Origin: Curvibacter sp. GWA2_63_95 | Lineage (GTDB): Bacteria; Pseudomonadota; Gammaproteobacteria; Burkholderiales; Burkholderiaceae_C | Direction of reading: 5' to 3' | Assembly (NCBI GenBank): GCA_001795455.1 | Contig: MGPB01000020.1 | Coordinates: forward strand, 1-64,000 | Length of the DNA stretch: 64,000 nt | Notes under the pieces: model-generated | The model's database searches: none | Seen by the model: only the letters and a program-made list of their open reading frames with translations | What the model was told of the DNA's origin: nothing | Part shown: piece by piece, positions 34,763-43,166 of the stretch | Layout: each line of letters begins with the position of its first letter | Position numbering within the stretch: the first letter of the stretch is position 1 | Program-made: the position numbers and the translations under genes

Positions 34763-36343
34763 ATGATTGGAAGCAACCTGCGCATCGGTGCCCGGCTTGG
34801 ACTGGCTTTCGGGGTCGTACTCCTGATCACCGCCCTGATGGCACTGACCGGCATGTGGCGCCTGGGTTCACTCAAGGAAGAGGCCCACAGCCTGGCCTAT
34901 GTCGAGGTGGAACGCGCCTCCCTGACGCAAAAATGGGTGGAGAACATCCGCATCAACTGGGTCCGCACGGCGGCAGCCCTGCACGCGTCCAGCACCGAGC
35001 GGGTGGGCATTCTGCAAAAAGAGATGGACGAGACCTCCAAAGTCATCAGCGGCTTGCAAAAGCAACTGGAGCCCATGATTACCGACGACAAGGGCAAGGC
35101 CCTGTTTGCCGACATTGGCAAGGTCCGGGAGGCGTACCGCGGGCCACGCTCCGATTTGCTGAAGAAAAAACTGGCGGGTGAAGACGTCACTGCTGCGGTC
35201 GACGCAAACTTGCTCCCTCTGGCCAGCGCTTACCTCAAGTCGCTGGATGCGCTGATTGCGCATATGGACGACCAGTTGAAGGCCGGTGTTGCCAAAACCG
35301 AAGCCGTCGCTGCCAGTGGCCAGTGGATTCTGGGCATCGGGGCAGGGCTTTCTGCGGCCATCGGCCTGGTCTTTGCGGTGCTGTCCACCCGCTCCATCAC
35401 CCGGCCCATCCGGCACGCGGTCGATTCGGCCCAGGCCATCAGCCAGGGCAACCTGAGCATCCATATCCAGCCCGAAGGGCGGGACGAAACCGCCGACATG
35501 ATGCATGCGCTGCGCGACATGCGCGACAACCTGGCCCGCATGGTGGGCGGGGTGCGCAGCAGCGCCGAGGGTGTATCCACCGCGAGCGCGGAGATTGCAC
35601 ACGGCAATAACGACCTCTCGGCCCGCACCGAGCAGCAGGCCAGTGCACTGCAAGAGACCGCAGCCTCCATGACCGAGCTGAGTTCCACCGTGCGGCAAAA
35701 CGCCGACAGCGCCTCCCAGGCCAACCAGTTGGCCATGACCGCATCCACGGTGGCCATGCGCGGCGGCGAAGTGGTGGGCCAGGTGGTGGAAACCATGAAG
35801 GGCATCAACGAGGCCAGCCGCAAAATCAGCGACATCATCAGCGTCATCGACGGTATCGCCTTCCAGACCAACATCCTGGCGCTGAACGCGGCCGTGGAAG
35901 CCGCCCGCGCGGGTGAGCAAGGCCGTGGCTTTGCGGTGGTGGCCAGTGAGGTACGCAGCCTGGCCGGGCGTAGCGCCGAAGCCGCCAAGGAGATCAAGAC
36001 CCTGATCAACGACAGCGTGAGCCGTGTAGAGCAAGGCACGGCACTGGTGGACCAGGCGGGCAGCACGATGACCGAAGTGGTGGATGCCATCCGCCGTGTG
36101 ACCGACATCGTGGGGGAAATCAGCGCAGCCAGTGGCGAACAGGCCTCGGGCGTCACCCAAGTGGGGCACGCGGTGGACCAGATGGACCAGGCCACCCAGC
36201 AAAACGCGGCCTTGGTGGAAGAAATGGCCGCCGCCGCGAGCAGCCTGCGCACCCAGGCGCATTCGCTGGTGGAGGTGATGGCGGTATTCAAGCTGTCGCC
36301 CGAGCACGCGGCCAACAGCAACTCGCTGGCCCTCTCCGCCTGA
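34763..36343 (+). CDS. Methyl-accepting chemotaxis protein
   Basis: A 526-residue chemoreceptor with TM1 (about 10-32), a 4HB_MCP-type periplasmic sensor (33-188), TM2 (about 189-211), HAMP and a signalling coiled coil containing [23 protein letters not shown]. Its sensor differs from the chemoreceptor at 8049, though their cytoplasmic halves are close paralogues. GAGGAGA is well placed before the ATG. It ends 8 bases before a histidine kinase gene. Confidence 0.95.
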   Translation: MIGSNLRIGARLGLAFGVVLLITALMALTGMWRLGSLKEEAHSLAYVEVERASLTQKWVENIRINWVRTAAALHASSTERVGILQKEMDETSKVISGLQKQLEPMITDDKGKALFADIGKVREAYRGPRSDLLKKKLAGEDVTAAVDANLLPLASAYLKSLDALIAHMDDQLKAGVAKTEAVAASGQWILGIGAGLSAAIGLVFAVLSTRSITRPIRHAVDSAQAISQGNLSIHIQPEGRDETADMMHALRDMRDNLARMVGGVRSSAEGVSTASAEIAHGNNDLSARTEQQASALQETAASMTELSSTVRQNADSASQANQLAMTASTVAMRGGEVVGQVVETMKGINEASRKISDIISVIDGIAFQTNILALNAAVEAARAGEQGRGFAVVASEVRSLAGRSAEAAKEIKTLINDSVSRVEQGTALVDQAGSTMTEVVDAIRRVTDIVGEISAASGEQASGVTQVGHAVDQMDQATQQNAALVEEMAAAASSLRTQAHSLVEVMAVFKLSPEHAANSNSLALSA

Positions 36344-36351
36344 AGGCTGGT

Positions 36352-39174
36352 TTGCCAAAGGCCTGGCAGCCCCCACGAGCTCCGACGGTCCGCCACCCCG
36401 GCCCTGGCTGGTTGCGATGGGCCTGCGGGGTGGCCTTGTGGTGCGCCCTTGTTCCCGCCCAGGCGCTCGAGGTGGCGCGGGTGCACATGATTGCGTCCTA
36501 CCACGCAGGCATGGCCTGGAGCGATGCCCAGATCGCCGGTGTGCGCGAGCAGCTGCAGGCTCGCAATCCCCCCCTGGAGATACAGCTCGATTTTCTGGAC
36601 ACCAAACATGTGGTGCCCAACACGCACTACTACCAGCTGACCGAGGCACTGTTGCTGGCCAAATACGGCACCAAGCCGCCTGCTGTGCTGATTGCGGCAG
36701 ACGACGATGCCCTGGACTTTGCACTGCTCCTGCGCGACAACCATTTCAAGGGCACGCCGGTCCTGTTTTCCGGTGTCTCCAGCAGCCGACGCGCGACACT
36801 GCAGCAAGTGCCCAATGTGGGGGGCGTATTTGACGACCTGGACGTGGGCGAGAGCCTGCAGCAAATGCTGCGCATGCGCCCACAGACCCAACGTGTCATC
36901 GTCATCCACGACCAAAGCCGCACCAGCCTCGCACAGGTCGAGACCCTGCACAGCCGCATGGCCTCCCAGCCCGGCGCCACCATCGAGTACCTGACCAACC
37001 TGCCCGTGGCCGCCATGCAGCAACGGCTGAGCCAAACCAGCGCCCAGGACCTGGTGTTTGCCCTGCCCTTTAACCGGGATGCCGAGGGCCACGTGCTCAC
37101 CCACGAGGAGGCAACCGACCTGTGGACGGCCGCGGCAAAAGCCCCCGTCGCCGTCACGCGCGATGTGGCCATGCGCCCCGGCGTTTTGGGGGGCTTTCTG
37201 GTGTCCGGGTTTGACCAAGGGCAAACCGTGGGCCGCTTGGCGATGCAAGTGCTGGACGGAAGTATTCCCACACCACTGCCGTTTGTGGATGGCAGCTCCC
37301 ACGCCACCTTTGACTACCCCCAGATGCAGCGCTGGGACGTGGACTTGGACCGCCTGCCTGCCACGGCCACCGTGTTGCAGCGCCCCAAGGACACCATGGA
37401 GTCCCTGCGGCCCCACTTGCCGTGGCTTAGCGTGTTGTTTGGCAGCATGCTGGTGATCATTGGCCTGCTACTGCACGGCATCCGGGTGCGCCATGCGGCA
37501 GAGGCCGCGCAACGCCTGAGTGCGCGCAACTACCAAGCCTTGTTTGACCACAGCCCCGACGCCATCATGGTGCGTGATGCGGATACCGGCCAGATCGTGC
37601 AGATCAACCCGCGCTTTGTCCAGCTGTTTGGCTACCAAGGCCATGAGGTGGCCGCCTTGCACCCAGGCGATCTGAGCTCCCAGGAACCCGGCTATGGCCC
37701 TGCCGAAGCGCTGGCCTGGATCGAGAAAACGCGGCGCGAGGGTGCCCAGTTTTTCGAATGGCGTTCCAAGCGCAAGGACGGCACGGTGTTCTGGTCAGAG
37801 ATTTCCATGACACGCTTTGAGATGGCGCAGGGGCAGCGCACCGTGTCCGCCATCCGCGACGTCACGGACCGCAAACAGGCTGAAGTGATGGCCAAGGAGT
37901 TTGAACACAGCTTGCAGCAGGTGTACCAAAACTTGCCGGTCGCAGTATTTGCCATCAATGCCCAGCACCAGATCACCTTTTGGAACCCGCACATGACACG
38001 CCTGACCGGGGTCAAGGCGGAAACCGTGGTGGGCACCACAGACACCTGGCGTGGCATTTACCCTGATCCACGGCCTTGCCTGCTCGATGTGCTGGTGGAC
38101 GGCGCACGCCCTGAAGACCTGGCACGCCACTACGGTCAAAAACTGCGCGAAAGCCCCATCATTCCCGGCGCCCTGGAAGGCGAAGACTATTTCGCCGGCA
38201 TGGAGCGCGAGCGCGGCATGTGGATACGCTACTGCGCAGCCCCTTTGCGCGATGCACAGGGCCGGATCACCGGGGCCATTCAGACCCTGATCGACGTCAC
38301 CCGACTGAAACGGACCCAAACCACACTGGAAGAGCTCAACCGGGATCTCGAAGCCCGCGTGCAAGCCCGCAATGCAGAGCTCAAACACGCCATGGGCCAA
38401 TTGGTGCAATCCGAGAAATTGGCTGCTTTGGGCAGCCTGGTGGCCGGGGTCGCGCACGAGCTCAACACACCCATTGGCAACGTAATGTCCGTGGCCACCA
38501 CCCTGACCGATGAAGTGTCCGATTTCAGCCAGAAGCTGCTCTCTGGCAAGGCCCGCCGCTCCGATGTGGACAAGGCCACTACCCGCATGCAAGAGGCCAG
38601 TGTGCTCATCGAGCGCAACGCGACCAAGGCCGCCAAACTGATCAACGACTTCAAGGAGGTGGCGGTCGACCAGAGCAGCACGCGCAGGCGGCGCTTTACG
38701 CTGCTGGATGTGGTGAATGAGGTGCTCACCACCACCCGCCCCTTGTTCAAGAATGCCAGGCACCAGGTGTCGCTGGCCATCCCCACAGACCTGGCGTTGG
38801 ACAGCTACCCCGGCCCGCTGGAACAAGCCCTGACGAACTTCCTGACCAACAGCCTGAACCACGGCTTTGAAGGCGTGGCGCAAGGCCAGATAGATATCCA
38901 GGCTCGCCTGGAAGGCGACGAGGTGGTGCTGGAATACGCCGACAACGGCTGCGGCATCGCGCCGGGCAATCTGCCGCATGTCTTCGAGCCGTTTTACACC
39001 ACCAAGCTGGGCCGCGGCGGCAGCGGCCTGGGGCTCTACATCGTCTACAACCTGGCCACCAATGTGCTGGGCGGCAGCATCACCGCCCACAGTACGGTGG
39101 GCGTAGGCACCCGCTTTGTGCTGCGCCTGCCAACCCACGCGCCTGTGCACAGTGCACCCGCACCACTCCAATAG
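36352..39174 (+). CDS. Histidine kinase with ABC-substrate-binding-like sensor and two PAS domains
   Basis: A 940-residue protein from TTG 36352 (AAGG upstream). A signal/anchor (about 17-38) leads to a periplasmic domain (40-345) resembling ABC_sub_bind-type binding proteins (IASYHAGMAWSDAQIAGVREQL, PAVLIAADDDALDFALL). TM at about 356-378. PAS domains at about 385-510 and 515-655, a coiled coil, then HisKA with H702 (VAHELNTPIGN), and an HATPase with the N box (QALTNFLTNSLNHG), DNGCGI and GRGGSGLGL. No receiver domain is attached, and no response regulator is nearby. The TTG start is weak. Confidence 0.88.
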   Translation: MPKAWQPPRAPTVRHPGPGWLRWACGVALWCALVPAQALEVARVHMIASYHAGMAWSDAQIAGVREQLQARNPPLEIQLDFLDTKHVVPNTHYYQLTEALLLAKYGTKPPAVLIAADDDALDFALLLRDNHFKGTPVLFSGVSSSRRATLQQVPNVGGVFDDLDVGESLQQMLRMRPQTQRVIVIHDQSRTSLAQVETLHSRMASQPGATIEYLTNLPVAAMQQRLSQTSAQDLVFALPFNRDAEGHVLTHEEATDLWTAAAKAPVAVTRDVAMRPGVLGGFLVSGFDQGQTVGRLAMQVLDGSIPTPLPFVDGSSHATFDYPQMQRWDVDLDRLPATATVLQRPKDTMESLRPHLPWLSVLFGSMLVIIGLLLHGIRVRHAAEAAQRLSARNYQALFDHSPDAIMVRDADTGQIVQINPRFVQLFGYQGHEVAALHPGDLSSQEPGYGPAEALAWIEKTRREGAQFFEWRSKRKDGTVFWSEISMTRFEMAQGQRTVSAIRDVTDRKQAEVMAKEFEHSLQQVYQNLPVAVFAINAQHQITFWNPHMTRLTGVKAETVVGTTDTWRGIYPDPRPCLLDVLVDGARPEDLARHYGQKLRESPIIPGALEGEDYFAGMERERGMWIRYCAAPLRDAQGRITGAIQTLIDVTRLKRTQTTLEELNRDLEARVQARNAELKHAMGQLVQSEKLAALGSLVAGVAHELNTPIGNVMSVATTLTDEVSDFSQKLLSGKARRSDVDKATTRMQEASVLIERNATKAAKLINDFKEVAVDQSSTRRRRFTLLDVVNEVLTTTRPLFKNARHQVSLAIPTDLALDSYPGPLEQALTNFLTNSLNHGFEGVAQGQIDIQARLEGDEVVLEYADNGCGIAPGNLPHVFEPFYTTKLGRGGSGLGLYIVYNLATNVLGGSITAHSTVGVGTRFVLRLPTHAPVHSAPAPLQ

Positions 39175-39240
39175 TTGCTATTCATTCAGGAGCGGTTGGC
39201 GCAATAAATACGGGGGCTAGCGCCCTATTTTTCACTCAAA
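39175..39240 (+). repeat. Dispersed 66-bp repeat, copy 6
   Basis: TTGCTATTCATTCAGGAGC, TTGGCGCAATAAATACGG, GGGCTAGCGCCC and a T-rich end. It begins immediately after the kinase stop and ends inside the last codons of the convergent LysR gene. Confidence 0.85.
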
Positions 39241-40159
39241 CAGCTGCTGCTGACGTGCCCCAGCCGGCAATCAGAGCAGGCCGCAGAATGTCCACAAAGC
39301 GGCGCAGCTTGGCTGGGTAGAAGTGGGCGTATGGGTAGAGCAGGTAAATCGGCAATGGCTCGGCGCGCCACTCGGGCAGCAGGTGCAGCAGCCGGCCCTG
39401 GGCCACGTCATCGGCCACCGCCCAGCTCGATGCCACGCACACCCCGAGCCCCAAGAGTGCTGCGCTGCGCAGCGCGTACAGGCTGTCCGTGGCCATGCGA
39501 GGTTTCAGCACCAGGCGCTGCTGCGCGCCACCGCTATGGCTCAGCGTGATGTCGTTGCGGTAGAAAGTGCGCAGTGCCAACCAGGGTAACGCCGCCAAAT
39601 CTGAGGCGTGCACTGGCGGCGAAGCATCGCCCAACACGGAAGGCGCGGCCACCACGATGCGCGGAATCTCTGCCAACTTGACCGCCACCACCGACGGGTC
39701 GTCCACCGTGCCCACATGGATGGCGCAGTCAATGCCATCAGCAATGAAGTCCGGCGTGCGGTCGTGCAGCAGCCACTCCACCGCCACGCGCGGGTGGCGC
39801 TGCAGGTAGTCGGCCAGCGGGCCCACCAGCTGCTGCTGGCCAATGGCATGCGGCACCACCACACGCAGCGTGCCCTCAGGTACGTCGGTGCTGCCACGCA
39901 GATCGGCCTCAAAGGCGTCCCAATTCACCAGCAGTTCCTTGGCATGGGCAAAGCAGCGCTGGCCTTCCTCGGTGAGTTGCATGGCGTGGGTGGAGCGTTG
40001 CAGCAGCTTGGCGCCCAGCATGCGCTCCAGCGCCTGCAGGCGCCGGCTCACGGTAGGTTGAGTGGTGCCCAGCTGTGCCGCGGCAGCCGACAGGCTGCCG
40101 GCCTCCACAATGCGCACCAAGGTCTGCATGAGTTCAATGCGGTCGGGAGCTGTCTTCAT
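39236..40159 (-). CDS. LysR-family transcriptional regulator
   Basis: A 307-residue LysR protein with the helix-turn-helix in residues 1-65 (TLVRIVEAGSLSAAAAQLGTTQPTVSRRLQALERMLGAKLLQRST) and an effector-binding domain thereafter. It is divergent from the MFS gene, its likely target. A T-N11-A palindrome overlaps the start codon, consistent with autoregulation. Confidence 0.93.
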   Translation of the reverse strand: MKTAPDRIELMQTLVRIVEAGSLSAAAAQLGTTQPTVSRRLQALERMLGAKLLQRSTHAMQLTEEGQRCFAHAKELLVNWDAFEADLRGSTDVPEGTLRVVVPHAIGQQQLVGPLADYLQRHPRVAVEWLLHDRTPDFIADGIDCAIHVGTVDDPSVVAVKLAEIPRIVVAAPSVLGDASPPVHASDLAALPWLALRTFYRNDITLSHSGGAQQRLVLKPRMATDSLYALRSAALLGLGVCVASSWAVADDVAQGRLLHLLPEWRAEPLPIYLLYPYAHFYPAKLRRFVDILRPALIAGWGTSAAAV

Positions 40160-40172
40160 ACGTCAAGCGTAT
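40158..40172. promoter_or_regulatory. LysR-type operator
   Basis: ATACG (40158-40162) and CGTAT (40168-40172) around TCAAG form a T-N11-A dyad that overlaps the LysR start codon. Confidence 0.5.
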
Positions 40173-40254
40173 AACAATTGTGTGGATTGCAGGCATTCCC
40201 AGTTGATTTAGGCGGTGACACACTCGCCCCATCGTCAAACCTAGGGTTAATACC

Positions 40255-41481
40255 ATGACATCCACCAATTCCACGCATAAGCCTGCCAACGCCTTGCCGG
40301 CGGCCTTGGTGCTGCTGCTAGCCACCGGCGCCGGCTTGGCCGCCGCGGCGCTGTACTACAGCCAACCCATGCTGGGCGTGCTGGGCGCCGAGTTCGGAGT
40401 CACGCCCGGCGCCATTGGCCTGGTCCCCACCCTCACCCAATTGGGCTACGCCCTGGGCCTGGTGCTGCTGGCTCCCCTGGGCGACCGCTTTGACCGGCGC
40501 AGCATCATCCTTGGCAAAGCCGCCGTGCTGTGCCTGGCGCTGCTGGCCGCCGCTGCCGCACCTTCGCTGGGAGTGATGCTCGCAGCCAGCCTGGTGATTG
40601 GCGTTTCTGCCACGCTGGCGCAGGACATCGTGCCCGCCGCCGCCACACTGGCGCCCGAAGCCAGCCGCGGCAAGATTGTGGGCACGGTGATGACCGGGCT
40701 GTTGCTGGGCATTTTGCTGTCGCGCGTGGTGTCGGGTCTGGTGGCCGAGCAGGCGGGCTGGCGCGCCATGTTTGTGGCCGCAGCACTCAGCATTGCACTT
40801 TTGGGTGCGGCCGTCTGGCGCGACCTGCCACGCTTTGCACCCACCACCCAGCTGCCCTACCCGGCCCTGATGCGCACATTGGCCACGCTGTGGCTGCGCC
40901 ACCGCGGCTTACGCCGGGCGGCGCTCGCGCAAGGCTTGCTCAGCGTGGCCTTCAGCGCCTTCTGGTCTACCTTGGCCGTGATGCTGCATGCCGCGCCGGC
41001 CCACCTTGGCAGTGCCGCAGCCGGGGCCTTTGGCCTGGCTGGTGCCGCGGGTGCCCTGGCCGCACCGCTGGCAGGTCGCATGGCCGACCGGCGCGGTCCC
41101 GAGGTGGTGACCCGGCTGGGCGCTGCGCTGGTGGTGGTCGCATTCCTGGCCATGGGTTTGGGTGCGCTGGGAACCGACAGCCCGCTGTGGCTGCTGGCGC
41201 TGGGCGCTGTGGTGTTTGACCTGGGCGTGCAGGCCAGCCTGATTGCGCACCAGACCATCGTCTACAGCCTGGAACCCGCCGCGCGCAGCCGCCTGAACGC
41301 CGTGCTCATGGGTGGCATGTTCATCGGCATGGCCAGTGGCGCCTGGCTGGGCAGCCTGGCGCTGGCACAGTGGGGTTGGGCAGGCGTCTGTGGTCTGGCG
41401 GCGCTGGCAGCAGCCACCGCATTGGCCGTGCGGCTCTGGCCTGTAGCCGGCGGCAGCGTCGAATCGCTATCTATTCGATAG
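40255..41481 (+). CDS. MFS transporter
   Basis: A 408-residue major facilitator with about 12 membrane helices. The pattern LAPLGDRFDRRSIILGKAA is the loop 2-3 signature; the central cytoplasmic loop follows about residue 195. It resembles the sugar/drug efflux group (YnfM-like); the substrate is unknown. The last residues (ESLSIR) and stop codon are encoded by a repeat copy. Divergent from a LysR gene and convergent with a PIN-domain gene, overlapping by 11 bases. Confidence 0.9.
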   Translation: MTSTNSTHKPANALPAALVLLLATGAGLAAAALYYSQPMLGVLGAEFGVTPGAIGLVPTLTQLGYALGLVLLAPLGDRFDRRSIILGKAAVLCLALLAAAAAPSLGVMLAASLVIGVSATLAQDIVPAAATLAPEASRGKIVGTVMTGLLLGILLSRVVSGLVAEQAGWRAMFVAAALSIALLGAAVWRDLPRFAPTTQLPYPALMRTLATLWLRHRGLRRAALAQGLLSVAFSAFWSTLAVMLHAAPAHLGSAAAGAFGLAGAAGALAAPLAGRMADRRGPEVVTRLGAALVVVAFLAMGLGALGTDSPLWLLALGAVVFDLGVQASLIAHQTIVYSLEPAARSRLNAVLMGGMFIGMASGAWLGSLALAQWGWAGVCGLAALAAATALAVRLWPVAGGSVESLSIR

Positions 41482-41529
41482 CTGCTCGCGCAGCAGCGCC
41501 GAGGGCTAGCAGCCGTTTTGCCATGCAAA
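41464..41529 (+). repeat. Dispersed 66-bp repeat, copy 7 (shared gene ends)
   Basis: TCGCTATCTATTCGATAGCT, GCTCGCGCAGC, GAGGGCTAGCAGCC and a T-rich end. The GCTAT/ATAGC arms are intact. It provides the stop codons of both the MFS gene (TAG 41479-41481) and the PIN gene (41471-41473). Confidence 0.8.
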
Positions 41530-41902
41530 GTACGGCTTGGTCCTTGCTCAGCACCAGGCAACGCTGGGCGACGGCCAGGTCGATGAACTTCTGGTCGTCC
41601 GGGTCTTTGCAGGTCACGCTGGCCTTGGGCGGCACCTCCACGGTCCGCACCAGGGCATCGCGCGCCTGCAGCACCTGCGCGGCGCTCAGACCGTAGAAGT
41701 CCAGGCGCTTGGCGATTTGCGGGTAGGCCAGCACACGCTCCAGTTCGTCACGCATGGGAGTGGTAGCCACCCATTGCAGGCGCCCGGCCTGCAAGGCATC
41801 ACGCAGCGGGGGGGTGGCCGCATCGTGGAAGACCAGCAGGTCCAGCACGATGTTGGTGTCCAGAATGACCTGGCGGACAGCCTCCGTCTGGAGTTCAGTC
41901 AT
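41471..41902 (-). CDS. PIN-domain protein (toxin-like nuclease)
   Basis: A 143-residue PIN-domain protein with the acidic residues in place: D of VILDTNIVLDLLV, E of RDELERVL, and the paired D of DPDDQKFIDLA. PIN domains are often RNases, and the stand-alone COG1569-like form here is annotated as a putative toxin. I see no antitoxin gene adjacent on either side, so a toxin-antitoxin role is unsupported. It overlaps rlmL by 8 bases. Its C-terminal residues (LLALGAAARAAIE) come from the repeat copy. Confidence 0.85.
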   Translation of the reverse strand: MTELQTEAVRQVILDTNIVLDLLVFHDAATPPLRDALQAGRLQWVATTPMRDELERVLAYPQIAKRLDFYGLSAAQVLQARDALVRTVEVPPKASVTCKDPDDQKFIDLAVAQRCLVLSKDQAVLCMAKRLLALGAAARAAIE

Positions 41903-43166
41903 TGGGCTCCTGGGCAGCTGCTGCAGTGCCCTTGGCCAGGCGGCCCTTGACCATGTCGAACTTGAACAGGCGGCACTCCAGCGGGCCGTTCCACATCGGC
42001 ACGCGGCGCGACTCTTTCAAACGCATCTTGCTGGGCAGCTTGAGGTCGGGTGTCAGCACCCAGGCGGTCCAGCCGCTGTAGTTTTTCTTCCAGTGGCTGG
42101 CCAGCTGGTTGAAGAAGTCCACACCCTCGTCAGTCTGCGCGAGTTCACGTGCGCCAAAGCGCGCACCCTCGCCCTCACCGGCCACACCGCCGATGCCGAT
42201 GCGCTCGCCATAGGGAGGGTTCAGCACCATCACGCCGCCGCCCTCAATCGGGGGCATACGCTGCAGCGCGTCGCCACCGCGGAATTCGATCACGTCAGCC
42301 ACGCCCGCGCGCTGGGCGTTGCGTTGCGCAAAGTCCACCATGCGGTGCGACACATCGCTGCCGTAAATCAATGCAGCCTGACCCGGCTCGGGCTTGACCA
42401 CATTGGCGGCGGCCTCGGCCTTCATGTCCACCCATTCCTGCGAGCGGAAGGGGCGGTATTTCTCGAACGCAAAGCGACGCAACGAACCGGCTGCGATATT
42501 GCAGGCAATCTGTGCGGCCTCAATAGCCACCGTCCCGCTACCACAGCAGGGGTCGTACAAGGGCATCAGGTCGTCGTCGCCCGAGGCCCAGCCGCTGGCC
42601 GCAATCATGGCCGCGGCCAGGGTCTCTTTCAGCGGCGCATCCCCTTTGTCCTCACGCCAGCCACGCTTGAACAGCGGCTCGCCCGAGGTGTCGATGTAGA
42701 GAGAGCAGCTGTCGGTGGTCAGGTGGGCGTAGATACGCACATCGGGCCACTGCGTGTTCACATCGGGCCGCACACCGCCCGCCACTTCGCGGAAGCGGTC
42801 GCACACGGCGTCCTTCACCTTGAGCGCGGCAAAGTTCAGCGAGGTCAGCGGGCTGTGCTGCGCCGTCACCTCGACCTTGATGCTTTCCTTGGGTGTGAAC
42901 CACTGCTCCCACGGCACCTGCAAGCCGGCGCGGTACAGGTCTTGTTCGCTGCGGTATTCGGTGTACGACACCAGCACCAGCACGCGCTGCGCCAGGCGGC
43001 TGTAAAGGTTGAGCAACATGGCGTGCGCAAACGAGGTGCGCACGGCCACACCACCGCGCTGCTTGGTCACGCAGCCGGGCGGCAGGCCGGTGATTTGCAA
43101 AATCTCCGGCGCCAGGTACTCCTCCACGCCAGCGGCACAGGGGAGAAAAAGGGTCAGTTGGTTCAT
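41895..43166 (-). CDS. THUMP-domain 23S rRNA methyltransferase (RlmL-like)
   Basis: A 423-residue protein: N-terminal THUMP/ferredoxin-like RNA-binding domain (residues about 1-160), then a methyltransferase domain with the SAM-binding motif DPCCGSGTVAIEAAQIA and the catalytic NPPYGERIG. It matches the N-terminal half (RlmL) of E. coli RlmKL (m2G2445 of 23S rRNA); the RlmK part is absent. The ATG at 43166 overlaps the rpoN stop (ATGA). Confidence 0.88.
   Translation of the reverse strand: MNQLTLFLPCAAGVEEYLAPEILQITGLPPGCVTKQRGGVAVRTSFAHAMLLNLYSRLAQRVLVLVSYTEYRSEQDLYRAGLQVPWEQWFTPKESIKVEVTAQHSPLTSLNFAALKVKDAVCDRFREVAGGVRPDVNTQWPDVRIYAHLTTDSCSLYIDTSGEPLFKRGWREDKGDAPLKETLAAAMIAASGWASGDDDLMPLYDPCCGSGTVAIEAAQIACNIAAGSLRRFAFEKYRPFRSQEWVDMKAEAAANVVKPEPGQAALIYGSDVSHRMVDFAQRNAQRAGVADVIEFRGGDALQRMPPIEGGGVMVLNPPYGERIGIGGVAGEGEGARFGARELAQTDEGVDFFNQLASHWKKNYSGWTAWVLTPDLKLPSKMRLKESRRVPMWNGPLECRLFKFDMVKGRLAKGTAAAAQEPND

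Noticed and set aside
41471..41902. PIN gene as part of a toxin-antitoxin pair
   Set aside because: No small antitoxin-like frame with a ribosome binding site occurs upstream or downstream; the neighbours are an MFS gene and rlmL.
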